Assembly: GCF_006974145.1 (NCBI RefSeq)
Contig: NZ_CP039456.1
Location: 744,001-808,000 of the forward strand
Length of the DNA stretch: 64,000 nt
From: Changchengzhania lutea
Lineage (GTDB): Bacteria; Bacteroidota; Bacteroidia; Flavobacteriales; Flavobacteriaceae
Direction: 5' to 3'
Made by a program: the position numbers and the translations under genes
The notes under the pieces: generated by a model
What the model saw: only the letters and a program-made list of their open reading frames with translations
Databases searched by the model: none
Told to the model about the DNA's origin: nothing
Shown: positions 24,993-33,895 of the stretch, piece after piece
Layout of the letters: each line of letters begins with the position of its first letter
How positions within the stretch are numbered: position 1 is the first letter of the stretch

Positions 24993-27900
24993 TTAAAAGC
25001 GGAACCCAGCTGTAAATATAATACGACTGTCCTCAACGCTTTGATAGTAACCTATATTAGCGGTAAATGCCTGAAAACCGTTTATAAAGATCGATCCGCC
25101 ATAGCTATTATGCCATTTCTTAGAATTTTCATTCTCATTCCACACGCGACCTACATCAAATCCCCCTGTAACTCCAAGTCTAAGTGGGATAAACCCCGTA
25201 CGTACCTGTAAAAAACATACTCTAAGATCTGTAGTCTGAAAAAATGATGTTTTACCTAAAAAACGATCATTTCTAAACCCTCGCAAACTCGTGTTTCCTC
25301 CAACTGTAGCAGCATGATAAAATTCATATGAACCACCAAGAATGAAATTTGCCTGAGCTTTTGTAGCGAGTGTCGCCAATCCACTTTTATGGATAGGGTA
25401 AATAAACGATGCTGTTGGTTTAAGATAAGTGAATTTGTTATCAAAGTCAGAATCAATGGTTTGTTTGTAACCAGCAACCAAACCCAAATCCATGCCTCTT
25501 CGCGGATAAGCTAACAAACCTTCTTTATTACTGAAATTAAGCCCAACCTCTGCACCTGCATAAATTTGATTCTCAAAAACATCGTTATTTGAGTCAAAAA
25601 ACACATCAGCAAAGTCATCTTCAGAATCTTCAACTTTATGCGATTCTATGCGTGCTGCAATATGAGCACTTACATTACCACTTGTTTTATAAATTAAAGA
25701 GGGCTCAAAATGCCATTGACTGATTTTTGTACGATTAAAGTCCTTATCAACTTCATCTGCATCATACATAGTCTCATTTCCTATTCCGAAGAAATTAATG
25801 GCATAATTTGCACTGGTAATACGAGCTTCTAAACCTAAATTCCAATTATGGAATACATGGGCAAACTCGCCATTATAAGAAAATTCAAAACCTTGAGTGG
25901 CGGAATAATAAGAAGCGTTAATTGTGTGTTGTGTCGTAAATGGATTTCGCAATAAAGCGTAAGTTGTAAACGTATTTGTTAATCCTATATTTAAGCCTGC
26001 GTCTGGATCAAATCCTATGGTTGGCAACAACACATTATTAGAGTATTTACGTTTCTGAGGATCGTAATTATTAATATCATAAGAATCTGAGAGCATTTTA
26101 CTTACGGATGTATTGAATGTATTCTTCTTTGATTTGTAATCATAGACTTTAACATCTCTATTATTTTTTATGTTATAAATATCATTTTCTTCACCACCAA
26201 AAATTTTGATTTTGATGTAATTGCTCCCTTCTCCAGAGACTGTAATTGTATCATCTCCATCTAACCCATATATCCATATTTCTTTAGTCTCCTCTTTTGA
26301 ATACGTATTTTTAAAAATGGTTTTGTCCTTTTGGGAAATAGTAATATTTGTTTTTCCGTTTGGTTGCCTTAAAATTTCAACATTATTATCCTTGTTTGTA
26401 GCCACAATTATTTCGTGCTCCTTAAAATAATCGTAATAGTCTCGTGCGATCGAAACCATATTTTCACGTCTTTGCTTTAAGATTGACTTTATATTATCCA
26501 TACTTTCACCCTTGGTGTCTTCTAAAAGATTTGCAAAAGCATTGTCTATGACATCATCAGTAAGTTCATTTTTAATAGTTTCAGCTTGTTTTTTCCAGTC
26601 CTCCCAGCCTGCTCTATTGATAAGGTTTTTATCTAAATAGTAAACAGCATTGTTGAATGTTTTTACGTTGTGCATATCTGGTGCATAGGTCTGCATGTTT
26701 CGAGCAAGTGGTGAAACCGTTTTGAGTATTGCAGGAAAAACACCATCGTACTTTGGAAATGCCTGATCACGATCTCGCGGAATTGGCTTGTAAAGTTTTG
26801 TTCCATCATTCTGTTCATGCAAAGCCCAACGCCATTGATCTTCATGTCTGTCCCAATCGCCAATAAGCATATCGAATAATCGGGCACGCAGATAACTTTC
26901 CTCATCAATTTTGGCATCTTTATCATTTTGCAGTTCATGCAATACATCTTTAGTACCAATAATATCATCTGCATTACCAAATATGTTGAAATCCTTATTT
27001 TCACTTCCAACGTGCTCTTCAAACATGTAAAGCTTATCTCCATAATTCTCGTTAAATCTACCTAACCGTTCCTGCTTTGGTACATAAACGATTTTCGGAT
27101 TGGCGTGAGATATATCTAGAGCATCCAAAAGTTCATTTATAGCAAATTGTGCATAAGGTTGTGCTGTGGTATAGTAATCCTGAACAATATCTTCAGCTAT
27201 AGTATTATCCATATAATCTATGACATAATGATCCTTTATTTTAGATTGAATAAATCGTACACCACTTTTACGGAGTTCTCTTATGGTAAACTCATTCTCA
27301 TTATCATCAATTAAGCGTAAACTTCTGGATTGGTTTCCACCACCTTCTGTAATTGCCCTAACATTATGCGGCAAGTTTTCCAAGAAAAGAACTGGAGCTT
27401 GTATTTTTTTTCCATAAACCGCTCTGTAATGCTCGCCCCAAAACCATTTATAAAATCCTGATTTATTAACCTCTTCCTCTGTGTAAATGGCATCCTTATG
27501 CGTTTCTCCAAACTCTTGATTTGTATGATATTCGAAATCTTCTAATGTTCCCTTTTTTAATCTAATATTTGATGAGAATACTTTGGTTGCTTGATTTCCT
27601 TCTACTGTGTAAATTTCAACTTCTGAGCTTCCGTCATTGAAAACATTGAGTTTTGCGTAACCTTGTTGGTCTGTACCAAAATAGCCTTTCTTTTTGTTAG
27701 GTTTCGTTTTTGTAGTGTTTCCAACTGCTCCACTTATAATTTGTGGAATGCCATTATCCATTAAAAACTGTAAGTTCTTATCTCCACCAGAAACAAATAT
27801 GACATCGTTAAACTGGTTTGCTAAAGTTTCCAGTCTACCCACTAAATATTGCATATCTTTATGGTAATAGGCTTGTTTGGAAAGTCCTCCCATACGGCCA

Positions 27901-28589
27901 ATTAATCCTTGTCGTGTAGCCGTTAATACAGGATGGTGCAAAGCCACGATCACAGTCTTGTTTTGTTCGTCTTTAAGTTCATCTTTAAACGCAAGGAAAA
28001 ACTGTTCTCTCGTTTTTATTTCACAGTCATTGTTAAGATAGGGGTGCTTGTCCCAATCTTCAAGATACCATTGCGTATCTACCATGACCAATTCAACTTC
28101 ATCACTCAAGGTTTCGCGTTCTATTGGGCAGCCATCGTTTGGCCAAAATTTTGCTTGACTATGGTCTTGTAGAAAAGATTCCAGGTCGTCCAAATTTTTA
28201 TGACCACCTTTATTCCATTCATTCTTTCCTGGAATAAAAATAACTTGCCCATTAAAATCCGTAAGCGGTTCTAATAATTGAGACCTAAGAAACGCTTCCT
28301 CCCTCTTTCTGTTTTCTGAATCTTTTGGGTAACCATTAAGCCTAGTACTATTGCCTAATGCAATAAATACTGCGTTAGTATCTTCTTTAGAAGCATTAAC
28401 TATTGCCTTCAGTATATTATTAGAATTTGTATTCCGTTCCAACCCTATATTAGATGTCATGTATATACTTTTTGAAATCTCTTTAGAAGTCTCTTGAGCA
28501 TATACCTGTGAAGGGACATCTAAACATAGAAGTATCACTAGCCCTAATTGGAAAATCAATGCGTGTTTTAAAAATATACTAGTTTTCAT
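24993..28589 (-). CDS. Degenerate phosphoesterase / kinase-like / Omp85-barrel fusion protein
   Basis: 1198 aa. Signal peptide (about 1-31), then a calcineurin-like phosphoesterase fold (about 40-330) in which the usual GD, GNHD and GHDH metal motifs appear as ALGNSTR, PGKNEW and SGGDKNLQ; only LHHP is kept, so it is probably inactive. The middle region (about 400-760) has LIGDWDRHEDQWRW followed by PIPRDRDQAF, which recalls the catalytic D-R-H and second Asp of HipA/Fam20-like kinases. The C-terminus (about 880-1198) is an Omp85/surface-antigen barrel (LRGFRNDRFLGKTSF, final ITFTAGFRF-like strand). It is probably an outer-membrane protein with its N-domains in the periplasm. The kinase idea is inference; the barrel call is solid. 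Confidence 0.82.
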   Translation of the reverse strand: MKTSIFLKHALIFQLGLVILLCLDVPSQVYAQETSKEISKSIYMTSNIGLERNTNSNNILKAIVNASKEDTNAVFIALGNSTRLNGYPKDSENRKREEAFLRSQLLEPLTDFNGQVIFIPGKNEWNKGGHKNLDDLESFLQDHSQAKFWPNDGCPIERETLSDEVELVMVDTQWYLEDWDKHPYLNNDCEIKTREQFFLAFKDELKDEQNKTVIVALHHPVLTATRQGLIGRMGGLSKQAYYHKDMQYLVGRLETLANQFNDVIFVSGGDKNLQFLMDNGIPQIISGAVGNTTKTKPNKKKGYFGTDQQGYAKLNVFNDGSSEVEIYTVEGNQATKVFSSNIRLKKGTLEDFEYHTNQEFGETHKDAIYTEEEVNKSGFYKWFWGEHYRAVYGKKIQAPVLFLENLPHNVRAITEGGGNQSRSLRLIDDNENEFTIRELRKSGVRFIQSKIKDHYVIDYMDNTIAEDIVQDYYTTAQPYAQFAINELLDALDISHANPKIVYVPKQERLGRFNENYGDKLYMFEEHVGSENKDFNIFGNADDIIGTKDVLHELQNDKDAKIDEESYLRARLFDMLIGDWDRHEDQWRWALHEQNDGTKLYKPIPRDRDQAFPKYDGVFPAILKTVSPLARNMQTYAPDMHNVKTFNNAVYYLDKNLINRAGWEDWKKQAETIKNELTDDVIDNAFANLLEDTKGESMDNIKSILKQRRENMVSIARDYYDYFKEHEIIVATNKDNNVEILRQPNGKTNITISQKDKTIFKNTYSKEETKEIWIYGLDGDDTITVSGEGSNYIKIKIFGGEENDIYNIKNNRDVKVYDYKSKKNTFNTSVSKMLSDSYDINNYDPQKRKYSNNVLLPTIGFDPDAGLNIGLTNTFTTYALLRNPFTTQHTINASYYSATQGFEFSYNGEFAHVFHNWNLGLEARITSANYAINFFGIGNETMYDADEVDKDFNRTKISQWHFEPSLIYKTSGNVSAHIAARIESHKVEDSEDDFADVFFDSNNDVFENQIYAGAEVGLNFSNKEGLLAYPRRGMDLGLVAGYKQTIDSDFDNKFTYLKPTASFIYPIHKSGLATLATKAQANFILGGSYEFYHAATVGGNTSLRGFRNDRFLGKTSFFQTTDLRVCFLQVRTGFIPLRLGVTGGFDVGRVWNENENSKKWHNSYGGSIFINGFQAFTANIGYYQSVEDSRIIFTAGFRF

Positions 28590-28760
28590 ATAAAAAGTCT
28601 TGTTTCGCCAAAAATCTTAAATTAATAGTTAGAAACATTGCTTTAATAGAAATAATATTGATTCATACCATGGTAATTACAGTTTTAAAGTCTTAGTGCT
28701 TCGCAAACAACGGTGTTAAATTGTGTCTGAGCGTTATAATTGAAAATAATATTCAAATAT

Positions 28761-29169
28761 GAGGTCGACTGGATTTTAAACGCGAAATTAATTTGATGGC
28801 AAGCACGTCCGTATAATGGCACTGAAACACTTAAAAGGCTAGACAAACTTTTAAACGGCGAGAATAACTATGCTTTAGCTGCATAATCTGAATTTATAGT
28901 AAGATTAGCCTAAGTACACAAGGTGTACAAGCTTTATGTCTCCGGAAAGCCTTGGTTAACGGCATTCTCCCGATAGCTATCGGGATTAGAGGTATCGTAA
29001 AAGTTGGCTAAGATTAGGTAGTGCTTTGTTGCATTTTCGAGATTAAGAAGCTAAGTTGTAAGTGATTGTCTTTAACCAGCTTTTAGTCGAAAAAACAAGA
29101 AAAAAAATAAACGTGTAGAAAGCTCTTTGATTAGTTGTATGGAAGAGAGTTCTATTCCCTCCGATTCCA
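28761..29169 (+). ncRNA. ssrA: tmRNA (possibly degenerate)
   Basis: The reading frame at 28857-28886 encodes GENNYALAA and stops with TAA, the tag ending typical of Bacteroidota tmRNA. 5' side GAGGTCGACTGG and 3' side GTGTAGAAAGC ... CTCCGATTCCA can pair as a tRNA-like acceptor: GAGGTCG (28761-28767) with CGATTCC (29162-29168), including one A-C mismatch and two G-U pairs. The CCA end is not encoded. The T-loop reads TTCTATT instead of TTCRANN, and the conserved TTCGAC-like D-loop element reads TTTTAAAC. It rescues stalled ribosomes if functional. An 18-bp palindrome of a dispersed repeat family lies inside (28968-28985). The ends are estimated. Confidence 0.82.
28968..28985. repeat. REP-like palindrome inside tmRNA
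   Basis: A perfect 18-bp palindrome TCCCGATAGCTATCGGGA. The same type with a different centre, TCCCGATAATTATCGGGA, occurs inside trpF at 57765-57782. Confidence 0.8.
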
Positions 29170-29174
29170 CTTTA

Positions 29175-29225
29175 TAAACCCGTATTTCATTAATTAAAAA
29201 TGATTTACGGGTTTACTATTTTATT
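29175..29225 (+). terminator. Terminator-like hairpin after tmRNA
   Basis: TAAACCCGTA (29175-29184) pairs with TACGGGTTTA, with an internal mismatch and a further CATT/AATG stem. It lies 6 bp after the tmRNA 3' end. Confidence 0.65.
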
Positions 29226-29312
29226 TCACATCAAATAATGGCTTAAAATTTGACTTCTACATATTGGCTATTAGTTTAGTGGTCTATTTTGAAAAAACTA
29301 CTCATTCACCTA

Positions 29313-30734
29313 TTAAAACATATTACCTCTGTAATATTCCAAAACCTTAACTCGCAACAGATACTCATACTTTGCAGTGGCTAAGTTTGTTTTAGCGTTA
29401 TCTAAATTATTTTTGCTAGTTATATATGCTAAGAAATTTGAAATCCCACTGTTGAATTTAAGACTGTTAATGCGAAAGGATTCTCCAAAAGCCTCAACTT
29501 GATTTAATAAACTTTGATGTCTTAAATAAGCGGCTTCCATATCGAAATGAACTTGTCTAATGGCATTTTTTATATCTTGTTGTGTACGCTCTAGCTCTAG
29601 AATTGATTCCTCTACCTTTATTTTTTCCAAGGCGACATTATTTTTTGCTCTAAACCCATTGAACAACGGCACATTTACCGCCAAACCAACAACCGTATTT
29701 AAATTATTATCAAATTGATCGCGATAGCCTATCTTCTGTGCTATAAAGTCTGTTTGATTTCTAAAAACGGGTGAATTTTGACTATTTATCGTTACAAAAT
29801 CTCCTGTCTCTATAATGCTGGAACCATTTTCTGTAAAGGTTTCCGCAATGCTAGAATAGTTTGTATTTAACTGTCCAAAAAACGAAACTTCTGGAGTAAA
29901 TTGTGCTTTAGCCACATTAATTGCTTTTTTTGCCGCTTTCACTCTTAATTCCTTGGCTTTAAACGTGGCTAAATGTTGCAAGGCATCATTAAACACTCCT
30001 TCTGCTGAGAAAGGATATTGCTCATAGTCGAGAAGTAGATCTGTTGTATTAATTAACAGATTATCTTTTAGATTGAGCAAGGTCATTAAGGTTAACTTGG
30101 CATTATTTAATGCGCTTTCAGAAATTAGAATATTAGTTTTATCAATTGCATTCTGTCCTTTAATATCAGCATAATTAGAAGGATCAGCAGCTCCTTCTTC
30201 ACGTAGGTCTTCTTGTCTTTCTAGTTGGGTGTTTGTAGTTTCTAAGCGCTGTTTGGTTAATTGCAAAACGTCCCTTCTATTTAGTACATCGAGATATGCA
30301 AGCGTAACATTCAATATTAAATTTTGTTTGGCCTCTTCAACTTCCATTTCTGAAGCCAACTTGTTAAACTTCTCTTGTTTTACTGCATTAATTAACCTGA
30401 AGCCATTAAAAATTGGAGTATCCAAATTTAATCTGGCGTTTGAAAAAGTCAATTCTTGATTTATAAAATCATTGGTAAACGGATCAATACTACGCCCATC
30501 GTTAACGCCAATATTATAGTTCCCATTCAATTTTGGTAATATATTTCCTTTAGCTTGTTTTAAATTAACCTCAGCTGAGTTCGCTAATAGTTGGGTAGAT
30601 TTTAAGTTTAAATTATTATCTAAGGCTATAGCAATACATTCGTTTAAGGTGTAGTTTCTTTCTTGTTCCGATTGTGAAAATCCGGCACAATGAATGGCTA
30701 GTGTAATTATGAATAAGATTAATTTTAAGGTCAT
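29313..30734 (-). CDS. TolC-type outer-membrane efflux protein
   Basis: 473 aa from the chosen start MTLKLILFIITLAIHCAGFS, a clean signal peptide. An earlier Met at 30770 would overlap the upstream ATPase gene and mask the signal. Mature part: YTLNECIAIALDNNLNLKS, then two repeats of long helices with short strands, the classic outer-membrane efflux protein (OEP) duplication (QAKGNILPKLNGNY and a second half with VNVPLFNGFRAKNNV). It should form the trimeric exit duct for the ABC efflux genes upstream. It is the last gene of the operon that begins with the HlyD-type adaptor at 43229. Confidence 0.9.
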   Translation of the reverse strand: MTLKLILFIITLAIHCAGFSQSEQERNYTLNECIAIALDNNLNLKSTQLLANSAEVNLKQAKGNILPKLNGNYNIGVNDGRSIDPFTNDFINQELTFSNARLNLDTPIFNGFRLINAVKQEKFNKLASEMEVEEAKQNLILNVTLAYLDVLNRRDVLQLTKQRLETTNTQLERQEDLREEGAADPSNYADIKGQNAIDKTNILISESALNNAKLTLMTLLNLKDNLLINTTDLLLDYEQYPFSAEGVFNDALQHLATFKAKELRVKAAKKAINVAKAQFTPEVSFFGQLNTNYSSIAETFTENGSSIIETGDFVTINSQNSPVFRNQTDFIAQKIGYRDQFDNNLNTVVGLAVNVPLFNGFRAKNNVALEKIKVEESILELERTQQDIKNAIRQVHFDMEAAYLRHQSLLNQVEAFGESFRINSLKFNSGISNFLAYITSKNNLDNAKTNLATAKYEYLLRVKVLEYYRGNMF

Positions 30735-30747
30735 CTTTAATTTAATT

Positions 30748-31416
30748 TTATTCAGAGACAATTCTGCCATCTAAAAGATTAATAATTCGTGAACCATAAG
30801 CAGCATTGCTTTCAGAATGTGTGGCTTGAATAATGGTTACTCCTTCTTTATTTAATTGAGAAAAGAGCTCCATGATTTCCGTGCCTTGCTTCGAGTTTAA
30901 ATTTCCAGTAGGTTCGTCGGCCAATATGAGTTTTGGTTTCGAAATTAAAGCTCTAGCGATGCCCACTAACTGTTGTTGTCCACCACTTAATTGAGCAGGA
31001 AATAAATCTTTTTTACCAACAATATTAAAACGATCTAGCATGTCTGCAACCATAGCCTTACGCTCTGAAGATTTCACATTTTTATAGAGTAAAGGTGTTT
31101 CAATGTTTTCTTGTACTGTTAGTTCATCAATAAGATGATAGGCTTGAAAGACAAACCCAATGTATTCCTTATAGAGTTTAGATTTATCTTTTTCTCTCAT
31201 GCTATGGACGGGCTCCTCTAAAAACACGTAGCCTCCATCAGTAAAATTATCTAACATACCTATACAATTTAGTAAAGTAGATTTACCAGATCCTGACGGC
31301 CCCATTAAGGATATAAACTCCCCCTCTTCTACCTTGAGGTCGATACTATCTAATAGTTTCACCCTTTTACCTCCTGATTTTATTTCACGTGACGCTTGAC
31401 TGAGTCTTAAAAGCAT
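30748..31416 (-). CDS. MacB/LolD-type ABC transporter ATPase (1)
   Basis: 222 aa. Walker A GPSGSGKST, Q-loop FVFQAYHLIDELT, signature LSGGQQQLVGIARAL (Leu-Val in place of the usual Arg-Val), Walker B LILADEPTGNLNS and switch His in QATHSES. It drives MacB-like permeases that act as mechanotransmitters rather than channels. It lies 11 bp after the first permease gene and 13 bp before the TolC start. The operon has a second ATPase (41276). The two are distant paralogues, so they may serve different permeases of the four. Confidence 0.92.
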   Translation of the reverse strand: MLLRLSQASREIKSGGKRVKLLDSIDLKVEEGEFISLMGPSGSGKSTLLNCIGMLDNFTDGGYVFLEEPVHSMREKDKSKLYKEYIGFVFQAYHLIDELTVQENIETPLLYKNVKSSERKAMVADMLDRFNIVGKKDLFPAQLSGGQQQLVGIARALISKPKLILADEPTGNLNSKQGTEIMELFSQLNKEGVTIIQATHSESNAAYGSRIINLLDGRIVSE

Positions 31417-31427
31417 AATTTTATTTT

Positions 31428-33860
31428 TTATTCGGTTTTTAAACTATCTACTGGATTTGCAATGGCAGCTCTAATGGCTTGAAAGCTCAAGGTTAATAGT
31501 GCAATTATTAATGCAACAAATCCCGTTACAGCAAAAATCCACCAATTAAGCTCTATTCTATAGGCAAAATCCTGTAACCACTTGTTCATAAACCACCAGG
31601 CAATAGGTGTGGCTATCACGAAAGCGAGCATGACCAGTTTCACAAAATCGGTAGAGAGCATTCTAACTATATTGGTAACTGAAGCGCCTAAAACTTTTCT
31701 TATGCCAATTTCTTTGGTACGTTGCTCGGCGATGTATGTAGCCAATCCAAATAATCCAAGACATGCAATGACAATAGCTAACAAGGCAAAGGCAAGCGCT
31801 ACGGTGCCTACACGTCTTTCTTGACGATACATATCATCAAAAGCTTCATCTAAAAATTCGTATTTAAACGGCATACCAGGAGCAGCAGCTTTGTATTTGT
31901 TTTTAATGGTCGCTAGTAAACCACTAATATCGTTCGTTTGAAATCTATAGGCTGTCTCCCAACTGTTATTACCTAATTTAAAACTTAAGGCACCAACATT
32001 TTTACGAAGCGATGCATAATTGAAATTTTTAACGACCCCAATAATGGTATGCACGATGGGATTGTTATTCTGATCTGTCGAGTATATTTTTTTTCCAATT
32101 GGTTCTTTTAAGCCAGAAAGTTTTACGGCAGTTTCATTTAAAATTATAGCTGTAGAATCTGAGCCGAATTCACGAGAGAAATTTCTACCTTCTTTCATTT
32201 CCATGCCTATGGTTTCAAGGTAATTGTAATCTATTCTCCAATATTGCATGTTAAACCCATTTGCTTCTGTCATGACGGTTTCTGTAGAAAATGTTGTGTC
32301 ATTTCTAGATGAACTTGCTACAGGTAAATATCCAGCAAATGAAGCTGATTTTACTTCGGTTAATTGATCAATGTCGTTTTTTAAAGTTTGTCTGGTTTCA
32401 CCTGGTATACCAGAATTGCTAACCACTAAAACCTGTTCTTTGTTAAAGCCTAAATTAGAATTTTGAATATGATTGAGCTGCTTGTAAATAACAATGGTAC
32501 CAACAATTAATATGATGGATGTGGCAAATTGAAACACCACCAAAACATTTCTTAAGGTGTTCTTCTTGTGTCCAGTTGACATCTTCCCTTTAAGCACCGT
32601 AATTGGTCGAAATGAAGACAAAAAGAATGCTGGGTAGATGCCCGCTAAGGTTCCAACAACAAAAGGTAATAGCACGATGAAGATAAGAAACCTCGGATTT
32701 AATAAAGAGCTAATAAGCATCTCTTTCCCAGAAATAGTATTAAACCACCCTAGAGATAACCAAACAAATAATAAACTTATAAACAAAGCCAGTATGGCAA
32801 TTAATATGGACTCTGTCAGAAATTGCCATATGAGCGACTTTTTTTCTGTACCTAATACCTTACGAATACCAACTTCTTTTGCTCTTCCCGATGATCTGGC
32901 TGTGGTAAGATTCATGAAATTGATACAGGCGATTAATAAAATAAATAATGCGGCTGCCGAAAAAATAATAACATATTGAATGTTACCATTAGCTCCCAAT
33001 TCCATGCCCCTTGAAGAATGTAAATGAATATCTGTAAATGGGAATAAACTATACTCTAATTTATTGCCACTCTCCTCAAATTCTTCCATGCTCTTAATTT
33101 GCATGAATTGTGCTGCTTGAGGAAGCAAATATTTATCAATAACTTTCACAAAATTCTTATTGAAGGCCTTGTAATCTGCACCTTCTTTTAAGAGGACATA
33201 GGTATGAAAATTGTGGCTTAAGAAATTTCCAAACGTATAATCTACGTTAGCCATAGAAAAGAAGAAATCAAAATTAAATTGTGAATTTTGGGGCATATCT
33301 TCAATAACGGCTGTGACCTTATAAAGTGTTTTGTCGTTATCATCAGTCTCTAGCATTTCACCCATAGCGAGCTCTGCACTTCCAAAATAACGTTTAGCAG
33401 CAGTTTCCGAAATAACTACTGTGTTTGGTTCGTTGAGTGCTGTACTGGTATCACCAATAATGGCAGGAAGCGTAAAGACATTAAATAAGGTCGAATCGGC
33501 ATGGGCTACAGCTGATTCATTTATGTATTCGTTTCCTTTTTTTATTAATTTGGAGCCTTGTGAAGCGTAAAAACGAACATATTCTTCAACTTCTGGATAG
33601 TCATTTTTAAGCGTTTCTCCCATCGGGTCTGAACTCACAGCCATACTCATTTCGGTACCTCCAAAAATGATATCAGAATCAATTCGGTAGATGCGATCGG
33701 CATTTTCATGGTAACGATCGTAACTTAACTCATCGATTACAAACATGGAAATCATGATAAAGCACCCAATACCTAGTGATAAACCGATAATATTAATGGC
33801 AGTAAAGCCTTTGTTCTTTAAAAGGTTTCGCCATGCTATTTTAAAATAATTCCGGATCAT
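31428..33860 (-). CDS. MacB/FtsX-type permease (1 of 4)
   Basis: 810 aa. N-terminal MIRNYFKIAWRNLLKNKGFT and first membrane helix, MacB periplasmic core domain (about 50-240), an FtsX bundle of three helices (about 290-410), a second periplasmic domain (about 430-660) and a final three-helix FtsX domain (about 690-800), ending NPVDSLKTE. This is the doubled Bacteroidota form of an ABC permease. The end motif NPxxSLxTE is shared by all four permeases here. Both ERTKEIGIRKVLG-type coupling helices for the ATPase are present (KEVGIRKVLG and KEIGIRKVLG). Substrate unknown; drugs, peptides or lipoproteins are all possible. Confidence 0.92.
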   Translation of the reverse strand: MIRNYFKIAWRNLLKNKGFTAINIIGLSLGIGCFIMISMFVIDELSYDRYHENADRIYRIDSDIIFGGTEMSMAVSSDPMGETLKNDYPEVEEYVRFYASQGSKLIKKGNEYINESAVAHADSTLFNVFTLPAIIGDTSTALNEPNTVVISETAAKRYFGSAELAMGEMLETDDNDKTLYKVTAVIEDMPQNSQFNFDFFFSMANVDYTFGNFLSHNFHTYVLLKEGADYKAFNKNFVKVIDKYLLPQAAQFMQIKSMEEFEESGNKLEYSLFPFTDIHLHSSRGMELGANGNIQYVIIFSAAALFILLIACINFMNLTTARSSGRAKEVGIRKVLGTEKKSLIWQFLTESILIAILALFISLLFVWLSLGWFNTISGKEMLISSLLNPRFLIFIVLLPFVVGTLAGIYPAFFLSSFRPITVLKGKMSTGHKKNTLRNVLVVFQFATSIILIVGTIVIYKQLNHIQNSNLGFNKEQVLVVSNSGIPGETRQTLKNDIDQLTEVKSASFAGYLPVASSSRNDTTFSTETVMTEANGFNMQYWRIDYNYLETIGMEMKEGRNFSREFGSDSTAIILNETAVKLSGLKEPIGKKIYSTDQNNNPIVHTIIGVVKNFNYASLRKNVGALSFKLGNNSWETAYRFQTNDISGLLATIKNKYKAAAPGMPFKYEFLDEAFDDMYRQERRVGTVALAFALLAIVIACLGLFGLATYIAEQRTKEIGIRKVLGASVTNIVRMLSTDFVKLVMLAFVIATPIAWWFMNKWLQDFAYRIELNWWIFAVTGFVALIIALLTLSFQAIRAAIANPVDSLKTE

Positions 33861-33895
33861 AATATTCGTTTTTTGATTGTTCGTTTTTGATTGAT

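Noticed and set aside
26663-27043. 126-codon minus-strand frame inside the Omp85 fusion gene
   Set aside because: Different frame of the same strand over a well-conserved region; no start context or family match.
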